Shown here piece after piece: positions 36,962 to 45,328 of a stretch of DNA of 64,000 nucleotides. The stretch covers positions 44,131 to 108,130 of the forward strand of contig CACZHP010000003.1 in the NCBI GenBank assembly GCA_902780935.1, in the 5' to 3' direction. Made by a program: the position numbers and the translations under genes. Numbering within the stretch: position 1 is the stretch's first letter; the number at the start of each line of letters is the position of its first letter. The notes under the pieces are model-generated. The model was not told the DNA's origin. It did not search any database and saw nothing but the letters and a program-made list of their open reading frames with translations. This DNA is from an uncultured Bacteroidia bacterium (GTDB lineage: Bacteria > Bacteroidota > Bacteroidia > Bacteroidales > UBA932).

Positions 36962-37423
36962 TTACTGTCCTTTCTTACGGGCAGCGTACATAATCTTAAG
37001 GGCGGAGCAGCGCCTGAGCTCCTGCTTCACGTCCGTTACGATACCCATCCTGACATCCTCGTCAGCTTTAATGTCGACCTGCATCAACTGTCTGTCGGCC
37101 TCGCTCATGGCTTCACGCTCGGCGGCGATAAAGTCACGGATGTCGTTGGTGGTCTTGAAGGAGTCATTGAGCTGGATCCTGGCCTCGGTTCCGTACTGGC
37201 CCTGATACTGGGCGGTAGGGGAGCCGATGTAGATGTAGGAAGCCAGGTCTTTCCTTTCAAGTTTCGCGACCTCGGTAGCCTCAGGAAGATGCACCTTGAC
37301 CTTGACTTCACTCGAACGCATCTGCGTTGTCACCATGAAGAAGAACAGGAACATGAACACGATGTCGGAGCTTGTCCCAAGCTCGGGCATGTCTTTTTTA
37401 CCGCTTCTTTTGAAAATAGGCAT
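36962..37423 (-). CDS. ExbD/TolR family protein (second copy)
   Basis: A 153-residue inner-membrane protein: short cytoplasmic N-terminus, one helix (SSDIVFMFLFFFMVTT, with the conserved Asp that carries protons), and a periplasmic domain. It works with ExbB to energise TonB-dependent transport. It lies 17 nt after another exbD, and the terminator follows. Two exbD genes with one exbB is a usual Bacteroidota layout. Confidence 0.9.
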   Translation of the reverse strand: MPIFKRSGKKDMPELGTSSDIVFMFLFFFMVTTQMRSSEVKVKVHLPEATEVAKLERKDLASYIYIGSPTAQYQGQYGTEARIQLNDSFKTTNDIRDFIAAEREAMSEADRQLMQVDIKADEDVRMGIVTDVKQELRRCSALKIMYAARKKGQ

Positions 37424-37440
37424 GTGTTGGTCCTCCTGAA

Positions 37441-38019
37441 TTACTTTTTGGTCACGTCCTTAGGCTCGGCCTCCGAGATGTTCTGTGGAATAGCCTCCCT
37501 GGCGATCTTCTGCTGGTCCTCAGTGACAAGGCTATAAACCCTGCCGAAGTTCTGGCGGCAGAAATCGTCGCGGATCTCATTGATGGCCTTGACAAGCTCG
37601 TTCTGGACGGCTATGTAGGCCTGGTAGCTGGTTCCACGGTCGTTCTGGAGGGAGATGACACCCTTGGTGACCGGATAATCACCGAATCCCTCGATGTTCT
37701 TGACCTCCCTTTCGGGCAGGTTGGGATCGTCGTTGGGATTCGTCATGAATTCCTTGATCTTATCCTTGAGCTGGCTAACATCCATGAGCTGGTCACCTGC
37801 GAACAGCCTGTCGGAAGAGTTGATCTTCACGATGATGATATTGCGCTTGTTGACCTTCGTGTCCTCAGTCTTCTGGTTCTTGTCAGGCATCTGGGGCAGA
37901 CGGCGCACGAGGCCGGACTGCTGGTCCATGGTGGAAACCATCAGGAAGTAGCACAACAGAAGGAACGCGATGTCGGCTGTCGATTGGGTGTTCAGACCCG
38001 GAGTTTTTCTTTTAGCCAT
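37441..38019 (-). CDS. ExbD/TolR family protein (first copy)
   Basis: A 192-residue ExbD-like protein with the membrane helix near residues 13-32 (STADIAFLLLCYFLMVST, including the proton-carrying Asp). The periplasmic part is longer than in the second copy and includes an acidic Asn/Asp/Pro segment. It starts 9 nt after the four-helix unknown protein. The two ExbD proteins probably form mixed assemblies with the ExbB of this operon. Confidence 0.9.
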   Translation of the reverse strand: MAKRKTPGLNTQSTADIAFLLLCYFLMVSTMDQQSGLVRRLPQMPDKNQKTEDTKVNKRNIIIVKINSSDRLFAGDQLMDVSQLKDKIKEFMTNPNDDPNLPEREVKNIEGFGDYPVTKGVISLQNDRGTSYQAYIAVQNELVKAINEIRDDFCRQNFGRVYSLVTEDQQKIAREAIPQNISEAEPKDVTKK

Positions 38020-38028
38020 AGCCGGAAA

Positions 38029-38448
38029 TTATTTGTTGATAGCGTTTCTGATCACACCGAAGATGATGGAGACGATAGCCGCGCCACCGAGGATGTAGGT
38101 CAGTTTCATGACAGTGTCTGTCAACTTCAGAGTGCCGGCGCTTGGCTGGCTCTTGAGGCTGACGATAGGATCGCTGGAAGCGAGCGCGTAGGCGATGGCC
38201 ACGAGCGCCGCTACTCCGACAATCACGCAAAGAGCCTTGATGAGGCCTTTGGGATTGTTCCTGGCGGTCTGGATGATGGCGAGCAGGAGCAGGATAACCA
38301 CCGCCGCGATGAGCAGGAAGTAGCTATACCTGAGGAGAATGTTCACAGGTCCCTCATTGGTCGCGCCACCGTTGGCGAGACAAAGGATCCCGAGAACAAT
38401 GCCCACGATACCCAGCACCCAGCCGATTATCTTGGATATATTCTTCAT
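38029..38448 (-). CDS. Small four-helix membrane protein of unknown function
   Basis: A 139-residue protein with four hydrophobic segments (about residues 4-25, 43-66, 74-97, 109-134). I do not recognise a family. It sits between exbB and the first exbD, a place where Bacteroidota often encode a small membrane protein; it may be an accessory part of the motor complex. No catalytic residues are apparent. Confidence 0.75.
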   Translation of the reverse strand: MKNISKIIGWVLGIVGIVLGILCLANGGATNEGPVNILLRYSYFLLIAAVVILLLLAIIQTARNNPKGLIKALCVIVGVAALVAIAYALASSDPIVSLKSQPSAGTLKLTDTVMKLTYILGGAAIVSIIFGVIRNAINK

Positions 38449-38486
38449 TGTTAAAAGACTCTAAAGGTTGTTACAACTAAAGATTA

Positions 38487-39263
38487 TTATTTCTTCTCGT
38501 ACTTCGCGAGGGCGTCGACGAGGTTGATCGAAGCCTCCTCCATGTCGATGGAGAGAGCGTCAATCCTGGAAAGGATATAGTTGTAGAAAACCTGGAGAAT
38601 CATAGCGACGATAAGACCACCGACGGTGGTGATAAGGGCAACCTTCATACCTCCAGCGACGATGTTCGGGGAGATATCTCCGGCGGCCTCGATGGCGTCG
38701 AAAGCCTTGACCATACCGATAACAGTTCCCAAGAATCCGAGTGAAGGGGCAATAGCGATGAAGAGGGAGATCCAGGAGAGGTTGTTCTCCATGAGGCTCA
38801 TCTGGACGCCACCGGAGGAGGCGATCCTCTTCTCGACCACGTCGAGACCCTCATCATAGTGGAGGAGACCATCGTAGAAAATGCTGGCGACGGGGCCCTT
38901 GGTGTCACGGCAGACATCCTTGGCTTTCTCGACACCACCCTCGGCGAGAGCGTTCTCAACCTTGGCGATGAGCTTCTTGGTGTTGGTTTTCGCGAACGAC
39001 AGATAGAGGATCCTCTCGATAGCGAGGGCAAGACCGAGGATCAAGCAGAGGATGATCGCGGACATGAAGCCAGGACCTCCCTGGATGAAGTAGGACTTGA
39101 TCTGCTGGTGGAAAGGAACATCCTCGCCTGTGCCCTTGAGGAGGTCCTCAGCGGAGAGCTGGGTGGCCTGCTCGGTGGGGGCGGGCTGATCCTGAGCGGA
39201 CGCGACGCTGGCGGTGAAGGTGAGAGCACCTGCTACAGCCAAAAACATGAAAAACTTTTTCAT
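38487..39263 (-). CDS. exbB: MotA/TolQ/ExbB proton channel family protein
   Basis: A 258-residue proton-channel subunit that powers TonB. An N-terminal signal peptide (ending ASVASAQ) and a short Pro/Gln-rich periplasmic stretch precede three membrane helices; the ExbB hallmark LGFLGTVIGMVKAF and the following GGMKVALITTVGGLIVAM are clear. It is the first gene of the exbB-unknown-exbD-exbD operon. I saw no good promoter box in the AT-rich 124-nt gap upstream. Confidence 0.93.
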   Translation of the reverse strand: MKKFFMFLAVAGALTFTASVASAQDQPAPTEQATQLSAEDLLKGTGEDVPFHQQIKSYFIQGGPGFMSAIILCLILGLALAIERILYLSFAKTNTKKLIAKVENALAEGGVEKAKDVCRDTKGPVASIFYDGLLHYDEGLDVVEKRIASSGGVQMSLMENNLSWISLFIAIAPSLGFLGTVIGMVKAFDAIEAAGDISPNIVAGGMKVALITTVGGLIVAMILQVFYNYILSRIDALSIDMEEASINLVDALAKYEKK

Positions 39264-39387
39264 AACCGTTTTCGTGTGTTTTAATTAATAAAGTATTAAA
39301 TAGTTATATTTTTCTTCTCGATTTCTTGATCCCAAAACCTTACAAAAAACCGTTGCAATTTACTAAATAATTTTCAAAAGGCAAGAA

Positions 39388-40434
39388 TTACTTGGAAATT
39401 TCTCCTTTAAGATTTTCTCCCAGCCTTTTCTTGACCCACTCGTTGTCTTCGCTCACACCCATGAGGTGGAACAGCTTCGCGAGGGCACTCTCCGTCGTGA
39501 TGTCCGTTCCGGAGACGACCCCGGCTTTCTGGAGCGCCTTCCCGGTCGCGTACAAGTCCATGTTCACGGTCCCGGAGAGGCACTGCGTGACGTTGACAAG
39601 GATTTTCCCCTTCGAAGAAGCCTCGCTTACTATGTCCAGGAACCATTCTTTGGAGAGGGCGTTCCCGGATCCGTAAGTCTCAATGATCACAGCTCGGGTT
39701 TCAGAGCCGCAGAGGATGTTCCGGACAACTTGCGGGGTGATCCCCGGATGTATTTTCAGTATCGAGACCCTTGTGTCGAGGGCGGTGGACACTTTAAGGG
39801 GGGAGTCCCAGGAAAGCGGCCTGAGGATGGCCTGCCGGTTGTACTTGATGTTGATTCCGGCCTCCGCCAGGGACGGATAACCCGGGGATCGGAACGCCCG
39901 GAACTCGTCGGAGCTGACCTTGGTGCTCCGGTTTCCACGCAGCAGTTTCGAGTCAAAGAATATGCAGACCTCGGGGACCATGGGGTGGCCATCCTCGTCC
40001 CTTGCGGCCGCTATCTCCACTGACGAGACCAGATTCTCCTTGCCGTCAGTCCTTGGGATGCCGATGGGAAGCTGGCTCCCCGTGAATATCACTGGTTTCG
40101 TGAGATTCTCTAACATGAAGCTCAAAGCGGAGGCGGAGTAGGCCATGGTGTCTGTACCGTGAAGCACCACGAAGCCGTCGTAGCGATCATAGCGGTCTTT
40201 GATGAGGGTGACAAGAGACTGCCAGAAGGACGGCTCGACGTCGGAGGAGTCTATCAGGGGGTCGAACGTGTGGACGTCGATCTTGACGGCGAATTTGCCA
40301 AGTTCCGGGACTTCAGCGAGTATCTGGCTGAAATCGAACGGCTTGAGAGTCCCGTCGACGGGGTCCTGGCGCATCCCGATCGTGCCGCCGGTGTAAATCA
40401 AAAGCACTGAAGAGGCTTCTTTCATATTCTTCAT
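39388..40434 (-). CDS. ansA: Type I L-asparaginase
   Basis: Hydrolyses L-asparagine to aspartate and ammonia in the cytoplasm. The 348-residue protein shows the first catalytic Thr in IYTGGTIGM and the second in VVLHGTDTMAYSASAL. No signal peptide, which fits type I. The ATG at 40434 overlaps the tatD stop (ATGA); a second ATG lies three codons on at 40425. It is the last gene of the queA-dprA-tatD-ansA run. Confidence 0.94.
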   Translation of the reverse strand: MKNMKEASSVLLIYTGGTIGMRQDPVDGTLKPFDFSQILAEVPELGKFAVKIDVHTFDPLIDSSDVEPSFWQSLVTLIKDRYDRYDGFVVLHGTDTMAYSASALSFMLENLTKPVIFTGSQLPIGIPRTDGKENLVSSVEIAAARDEDGHPMVPEVCIFFDSKLLRGNRSTKVSSDEFRAFRSPGYPSLAEAGINIKYNRQAILRPLSWDSPLKVSTALDTRVSILKIHPGITPQVVRNILCGSETRAVIIETYGSGNALSKEWFLDIVSEASSKGKILVNVTQCLSGTVNMDLYATGKALQKAGVVSGTDITTESALAKLFHLMGVSEDNEWVKKRLGENLKGEISK

Positions 40435-41192
40435 ATTTCGAAAAGGTTCCTTGCGTTTGACGTTGTGACTTCGGCCACTTCATCGATGGTGACGCCTTTA
40501 AGCTCGGCGACTTTTGCCGCGATGAAAGGGATATATGAGCTCTCGTTCCTCCTGCCGCGGAAGGGTACTGGGGTGAGGTAGGGGGCGTCAGTCTCCAGGA
40601 CGATTCTTTCCAAAGGGACTCTCCTGACGACTTCGGCGAGGGACGCTTTCTTGAAAGTCACCACGCCTCCGACTCCTATGTACCAGTCCCCAAGCCTCTG
40701 GAGCTCCAGGAAACTCTCGTAGCTGCCGCTGTAGGCGTGCATATTGCCTTTGAGCCCCTTGTGGCGCCTTAGGATGTCCAGGAAGTCCCCCATCGCGTCC
40801 CTCAGGTGAATATTGACCGGCAGACTCCTTTGGGCGGCATAATCCAGCTGCCAGTCAAGGGCTTCCTTCTGCTCCTTGGCGAACTCCTTCCCGTAGTAGT
40901 AGTCAAGGCCGATCTCCCCGAGCGCCACGACGCTCCTGCCGGAATATTCCAGCATCCTTTCAATCTCCTCTCTCCAGCTCTGGTCCACGGAGCCGGGATA
41001 GAGCCCGAGCATCGGGTACAAGACCCCGGGATGGCGGTCCACAAGTTCGAACATTGCCTTCCTCTCCTTGCTGTCCACGTCCGGCTGGAGCATAATCTCC
41101 ACTCCGACTTCCTGGGCTCTTGAGATGTAACCTTCCTCATCCCCGGCGAAGGCCTCGTCGGAGATGTGGCAGTGAGTGTCGATGAGAAACAT
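40431..41192 (-). CDS. tatD: TatD family metal-dependent hydrolase
   Basis: A 253-residue TIM-barrel nuclease-type hydrolase. Metal-ligand motifs are DTHCHI, GEIGLDYYYG, NIHLRDA, HAYSGS and ETDAPYLTP. Family members have 3'-5' exonuclease activity on DNA; the in vivo role is unclear. It overlaps ansA by 4 nt and follows dprA after 29 nt. Confidence 0.93.
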   Translation of the reverse strand: MFLIDTHCHISDEAFAGDEEGYISRAQEVGVEIMLQPDVDSKERKAMFELVDRHPGVLYPMLGLYPGSVDQSWREEIERMLEYSGRSVVALGEIGLDYYYGKEFAKEQKEALDWQLDYAAQRSLPVNIHLRDAMGDFLDILRRHKGLKGNMHAYSGSYESFLELQRLGDWYIGVGGVVTFKKASLAEVVRRVPLERIVLETDAPYLTPVPFRGRRNESSYIPFIAAKVAELKGVTIDEVAEVTTSNARNLFEI

Positions 41193-41221
41193 ATCCCAAA
41201 GATACTCATTTTTCTTTCATT

Positions 41222-42394
41222 TCACGCTTTCGCTACTCTCGGAGAGCAATGCTGGAGCAGGTCTACGGAGATCAGGCCGTCGCACTCCAGGGTGTTGACT
41301 ATCCTGCTGACCTTGCTGAAAGTCCATCCGAGCAGGGAGCACAGATCGTCGATACCGATTCCCCTGCGGGCTTTCACCGCCATCGCCACTTTAAGGATAT
41401 CCCTTCTGGAGTTCTCGTCCAAGTCGGAGTAGCTTCGCTCGACCTCGGCCTTGAAATCCGCTTTCAGCGACATCTCGGCTTTCCCCAGCCCCAGTCTCTC
41501 CACCAAGTCGGCCAGGTCACCTATCGGAGCGGCTATGTTTTCCCTTATCAGCATATTGCAACCCTGCGACAGGGGATCGTCGATCCTTCCGGGAAGGGCG
41601 TAAACATCCCGGTCGTACGAGTATGCCAGACTGGCTGTCATCATCCCGCCGCCCCTGATCTTGGACTCGACGAGAATCGTGGCCGAGCTCATCCCGGCGA
41701 TGATTCTATTCCTTCGCAGGAAATTGATTCTCACGGCCTCTGTGCCGGGAGGGTAGTCGGTGATTAGCGCGCATCCGGGAGTGTCGGCCATCTGTTTTCC
41801 TACCTTGACATTTTGAGGGGGATAGATGTCGTCAATCCCCGTCGCCATCACTCCTGCTGTGGGCAGTCCGAAGTCCAGGGCAGCCTTGTGGGCGGTGACA
41901 TCCACTCCGAGGGCCAACCCGCTGATTATCATTGGCTTGATTCGAGCTTTTGAGAGGGCTTCGACGATATTCCGGCACCAGTCCCTGCCGTAGTAAGAGA
42001 GGTTCCTGGTTCCGATCACCGCCACTTGTGGCCTTTTGTCGAACACTTCTTCCGGTGGAAGGGAGCCTTTGTAATATATTCCCAGGGGAGGGTCATCGCA
42101 CTCGAGGAGCGCCTTCGGGTAGCCAGGTTCCCCGAATCCGATGAAACGGCAGCCCTTCCTGGAGAGGTCCTCCAACTCCATAGCCGCTGATTCGAAGGCG
42201 CTTCCGCTCACGAGCGGAGCGAATCTCGCTCTTGAGCAGGACCATAGGAAGTCGTTGATCTCGTTTTGGTTGGCTTTGAATACGGCGGCAGCTCCGCCAA
42301 GGGCTTCGATAAGCCCGAAACCGATCTTCGGCTCGAACCCGAAGATGCGGTTGAGCGCGCAAAGGCACGCCCTTTCCTCGTTGAAATTTTCCAT
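41222..42394 (-). CDS. dprA: DNA-processing protein DprA
   Basis: A 390-residue protein that loads RecA on incoming single-stranded DNA during natural transformation. The Rossmann-like core shows YPKALLECDDPPLGIYYKG, VAVIGTRNLSYYG, SGLALGVDVTAHKAAL and FLRRNRIIAGMS. A C-terminal winged-helix-type region (residues about 330-385) is present. Many non-competent bacteria keep the gene, so competence cannot be inferred from it. Confidence 0.93.
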   Translation of the reverse strand: MENFNEERACLCALNRIFGFEPKIGFGLIEALGGAAAVFKANQNEINDFLWSCSRARFAPLVSGSAFESAAMELEDLSRKGCRFIGFGEPGYPKALLECDDPPLGIYYKGSLPPEEVFDKRPQVAVIGTRNLSYYGRDWCRNIVEALSKARIKPMIISGLALGVDVTAHKAALDFGLPTAGVMATGIDDIYPPQNVKVGKQMADTPGCALITDYPPGTEAVRINFLRRNRIIAGMSSATILVESKIRGGGMMTASLAYSYDRDVYALPGRIDDPLSQGCNMLIRENIAAPIGDLADLVERLGLGKAEMSLKADFKAEVERSYSDLDENSRRDILKVAMAVKARRGIGIDDLCSLLGWTFSKVSRIVNTLECDGLISVDLLQHCSPRVAKA

Positions 42395-42416
42395 AGTTTT
42401 ATAATAAATAGTGGTA

Positions 42417-43466
42417 TCAGACGACTAGCATGGCGTCGCCGTAAGGGCCGAACCGATAGTCCTGCTCCAGGGCGACCTTATACGCGTTCATCACCTTGTC
42501 GAAGCCTCCGAACGCTGCGACCGCCATCAGCATGGTCGACTCCGGAAGATGGAAACCGGAGACGATGGCGTCAGGGATCGAGAACTCATAAGGGGGGAAT
42601 ATGAACTTGTTGGTCCATCCGTCGTATGGCTTGACCTCATGGGTAGTGGTGACATAAGTCTCAAGGCCCCTCATCACGGTCGTGCCGATGGCTACGACCT
42701 TGTGGCCGCCGTTCTTGGCCTTGTTGATGATCCGGCAGGCCTCCTCGCTGATAATCAGGCGCTCGGAGTCCATGCGGTGCTTTGAGAGGTCCTCCACATC
42801 GACCCTGCGGAACTGCCCGATGCCCATGTGTACGGTGATGAATGCTTTGTCTATATCCTTGAGGATCATTCTGTTGAAGAGCTCACGGCTGAAGTGGGTG
42901 CCTGCGGCCGGCACTGCCACGGCGCCCTCGTGGGCGGCGAAAATCGTCTGGTAATTCTCCTTGTCCTCAGCGGTCACCTTGCTCTTTACCCACTTCGGGA
43001 CGGGCAGCTCTCCAAGGCTGAAAAGCGACTGCTTGAAATCCTCGTATGACCCGTCGTAGAGGAAACGCAAGGTGCGTCCCCTGGAGGTCGTGTTGTCGAT
43101 CACCTCGGCCACAAGGCTCTGGTCCTCACCGAAATAAAGCTTGTTGCCAATCCTTATCTTCCTTGCGGGATCCACTATCACGTCCCAGAGATGCTGCTCC
43201 CTGTTGAGTTCCCTCAAGAGGAAGACCATGATGTCAGCTCCGGTCTTCTCTTTCTTCCCGTAGAGCCTCGCGGGAAAAACCTTCGTGTCGTTGAGGACGA
43301 AGGTGTCGCCCTTCCCGAAATAATCTATGATGTCCTTGAAAAGCCTGTGCTCGATCTCGCCTGTGTCCTTGTGGACAACCATAAGCTTGCATTCGTCGCG
43401 CCATCTTGTGGGCTCCTGAGCCACGCGCTCCTTGGGGAGGAGGAACTGGAATTGGGAGAGTTTCAT
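42417..43466 (-). CDS. queA: S-adenosylmethionine:tRNA ribosyltransferase-isomerase
   Basis: Makes epoxyqueuosine in tRNA by transferring the ribosyl part of SAM to preQ1 at the wobble position. The 349-residue length fits. Family blocks are DTFVLNDTKVFPARLYG, AAHEGAVAVPAAGTHFS, VHMGIGQFRRV and the C-terminal GFHLPESTMLMAVAAF. The first gene of the queA-dprA-tatD-ansA run, 24 nt after the NUDIX gene. Confidence 0.95.
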   Translation of the reverse strand: MKLSQFQFLLPKERVAQEPTRWRDECKLMVVHKDTGEIEHRLFKDIIDYFGKGDTFVLNDTKVFPARLYGKKEKTGADIMVFLLRELNREQHLWDVIVDPARKIRIGNKLYFGEDQSLVAEVIDNTTSRGRTLRFLYDGSYEDFKQSLFSLGELPVPKWVKSKVTAEDKENYQTIFAAHEGAVAVPAAGTHFSRELFNRMILKDIDKAFITVHMGIGQFRRVDVEDLSKHRMDSERLIISEEACRIINKAKNGGHKVVAIGTTVMRGLETYVTTTHEVKPYDGWTNKFIFPPYEFSIPDAIVSGFHLPESTMLMAVAAFGGFDKVMNAYKVALEQDYRFGPYGDAMLVV

Positions 43467-43490
43467 AAAAATCTATTATTCCGATACTTT

Positions 43491-44123
43491 TTATATACGG
43501 ACATTGTCTGGGAAATGTTTCAATTCCCTGAATACTTCCACGATGGATGGATAGGTGTTCTTGAGATATGGGGCCAGACCAGAGCGGGCGACCCAGGCGG
43601 CCTTGGTGATGTCTTCCTCCCGCTGGGGAGTGAGATCTACCGGATCGGTATAGAGCATGTCGTACCACCAGGTGTGCTTGAGATGCCAGATGTCGTTCCT
43701 GCGGTAGCAGTGGTCGGTGACGCATATCAGCTGTCCGAGCTCGAGGTTCGGGATCCCGGTTTCCTCCTCCACCTCCCGAAGGGCGGTGACCGCGATGTCC
43801 TCTCCAGGTTCCTGGTGCCCTTTCGGAAGGTCCCACAGCCCATTCCTGCGGATCAGCAGGGCATCCCCGCGCCGGTTGGAGACCAGGCCTCCAGCCGCGT
43901 TGACCTCCTTGAAACAGGAACGGAAGGCCCCGTAAACACCCTCTATGTCCGTGGTCGGAATATATATCCTCGACAGCGACTCGGACGACTCGAACATGTC
44001 CACAAGAGGCGGGATGCCGTCAGCGCCTCCGAAATGGAACTCAACCGAGTTGGGATCGGAAAGGGCCGGCTCATCGGGCAGGCAGATCACAATGCATCTC
44101 TTTTCCAGGTAGATCTTGCGCAT
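43491..44123 (-). CDS. NUDIX hydrolase
   Basis: A 210-residue protein with a NUDIX box of the form G-x5-E-x7-REVEEETG at about residues 105-127, preceded by LWDLPKG. The N-terminal 85 residues are an extra domain without recognised motifs. Substrate unknown. It is divergent from pyrE, with a 60-nt gap. It is not fused to an HTH domain, so it is unlikely to be the arabinose repressor AraR of Bacteroides. Confidence 0.85.
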   Translation of the reverse strand: MRKIYLEKRCIVICLPDEPALSDPNSVEFHFGGADGIPPLVDMFESSESLSRIYIPTTDIEGVYGAFRSCFKEVNAAGGLVSNRRGDALLIRRNGLWDLPKGHQEPGEDIAVTALREVEEETGIPNLELGQLICVTDHCYRRNDIWHLKHTWWYDMLYTDPVDLTPQREEDITKAAWVARSGLAPYLKNTYPSIVEVFRELKHFPDNVRI

Positions 44124-44141
44124 CTTGATGATTAAAATAGC

Positions 44142-44149
44142 TATATTTG
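44142..44149 (+). promoter_or_regulatory. Probable -7 box for pyrE
   Basis: TATATTTG matches the Bacteroidota TAnnTTTG consensus, 34 nt before the pyrE ATG. A CTTG at 44115-44118 is the best -33 candidate but leaves a 23-nt spacer. Confidence 0.5.
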
Positions 44150-44183
44150 TAAGCTACGGCGCGAATTTAAGAAATCATTTGGA

Positions 44184-44822
44184 ATGAATATGGAACATAT
44201 AGACAGAAAACTGGCGGCGGGGCTGCTTCGGATAGGTGCGGTCCTGCTCCGGCCTGATGAGCCTTTCACCTGGGCTTCCGGCTGGCATTCCCCGATTTAT
44301 TGCGACAACCGCCGGATCCTTTCAGACCCGGATCTGCGCTCGATGGTGGCCGAGGCCTTCGCGGGGAAAGTCGCCGAGCTGTACCCTGAAGCTGAGATTG
44401 TCGCCGGAGTGGCTACAGGGGCTATCGCCCATGGTGCCCTTGCGGCTGACCGTCTGGGCAAGCCTTTTGTCTATGTGCGTCCAAAGCCGAAGGATCACGG
44501 GACCGGCTCCCAGATTGAGGGAAGCCTTCCCGAAGGGGCGAAAGTGGTTGTCATTGAAGACCTTGTCTCGACCGGGATGAGCAGTCTCGCCGCCGTGGAG
44601 GCGTTGCGTAAGGCCGGGGCCGAGGTGCTCGGGATGGTGGCTATATTCACCTACGGGTTCGACATCGCGGCCCAGAGGTTCGAGGAGGCTGGGGTGCGGC
44701 TGGATACCCTCTCCAACTACGGCGCGCTTATTGAAGAGGCGACCGCCGAGGGGATTGTGGGGCAGGCCGAGTCGGGTTTGCTCAGGGAATGGCGGGAGGA
44801 TCCCGCCGGCTGGGGCAGATAA
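44184..44822 (+). CDS. pyrE: Orotate phosphoribosyltransferase
   Basis: De novo pyrimidine enzyme making OMP from orotate and PRPP. The 212-residue protein shows FTWASGWHSPIYCDNR for substrate binding, the flexible catalytic loop with RPKPKDHGTG, and the PRPP motif VVVIEDLVSTGMSS. Starts are possible at 44184 or two codons later at 44190. The SRPBCC gene follows after 14 nt. Confidence 0.96.
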   Translation: MNMEHIDRKLAAGLLRIGAVLLRPDEPFTWASGWHSPIYCDNRRILSDPDLRSMVAEAFAGKVAELYPEAEIVAGVATGAIAHGALAADRLGKPFVYVRPKPKDHGTGSQIEGSLPEGAKVVVIEDLVSTGMSSLAAVEALRKAGAEVLGMVAIFTYGFDIAAQRFEEAGVRLDTLSNYGALIEEATAEGIVGQAESGLLREWREDPAGWGR

Positions 44823-44836
44823 TTAATTAAGGTAAT

Positions 44837-45322
44837 ATGAATACGGAGATAAAAAGTAAGCATGGGATAGTCTCGAAGTCACCTTTCGAGCTTTATATGG
44901 CGTTCGTGGACATGAGGAATTTCCTCCAGATGCTTCCTGAGGACAAGAGGCAGGGAGTGGAGGCTGACTATGACACGATCACCGCCACCGTCCAGGGTTT
45001 CAAGATCGGGATAATGGTCAGGGACAGGGTCCCTTATTCGCTGATCCAGTTCGTGGACAACGGGGCTCCGTTCAGTTTCGGAGGCTCGCTCCATTTCGAT
45101 GCCGTTCCGGACGGCTCCCAGCGGACGGACTTCCACGTGGAGCTCCACGCTGACCTCAATCTGATGATGAAGATGATGCTCAGCGGCAAGATCAAGGAGG
45201 CGCTTGACAAGGTCGTGGACGGGCTCGTGTCGGTCTCGGAGGGGAGGATGCCCGAAGGGATCGATGAGGAGACCATGCGCAAGATGCAGGAGGAACTTGC
45301 CAAGAGGCAGGGACAGGCTTAG
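44837..45322 (+). CDS. SRPBCC superfamily protein
   Basis: A 161-residue protein with the START/polyketide-cyclase type fold in outline: KSPFELYMAFVDMRNFLQMLP, then beta strands and a long C-terminal helix. The superfamily binds hydrophobic ligands; function here is unknown. It lies between pyrE and the rRNA methyltransferase gene, 6 nt before the latter, so it is likely in the same transcript. Confidence 0.75.
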   Translation: MNTEIKSKHGIVSKSPFELYMAFVDMRNFLQMLPEDKRQGVEADYDTITATVQGFKIGIMVRDRVPYSLIQFVDNGAPFSFGGSLHFDAVPDGSQRTDFHVELHADLNLMMKMMLSGKIKEALDKVVDGLVSVSEGRMPEGIDEETMRKMQEELAKRQGQA

Positions 45323-45328
45323 CGGCTG

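Noticed and set aside
39264-39387. AT-rich gap upstream of exbB as a possible promoter
   Set aside because: No TAnnTTTG box with an acceptable -33 was found on the minus strand.
43491-44123. NUDIX gene as the arabinose regulator AraR
   Set aside because: It lacks a visible winged-helix domain and is far from the arabinose operon.
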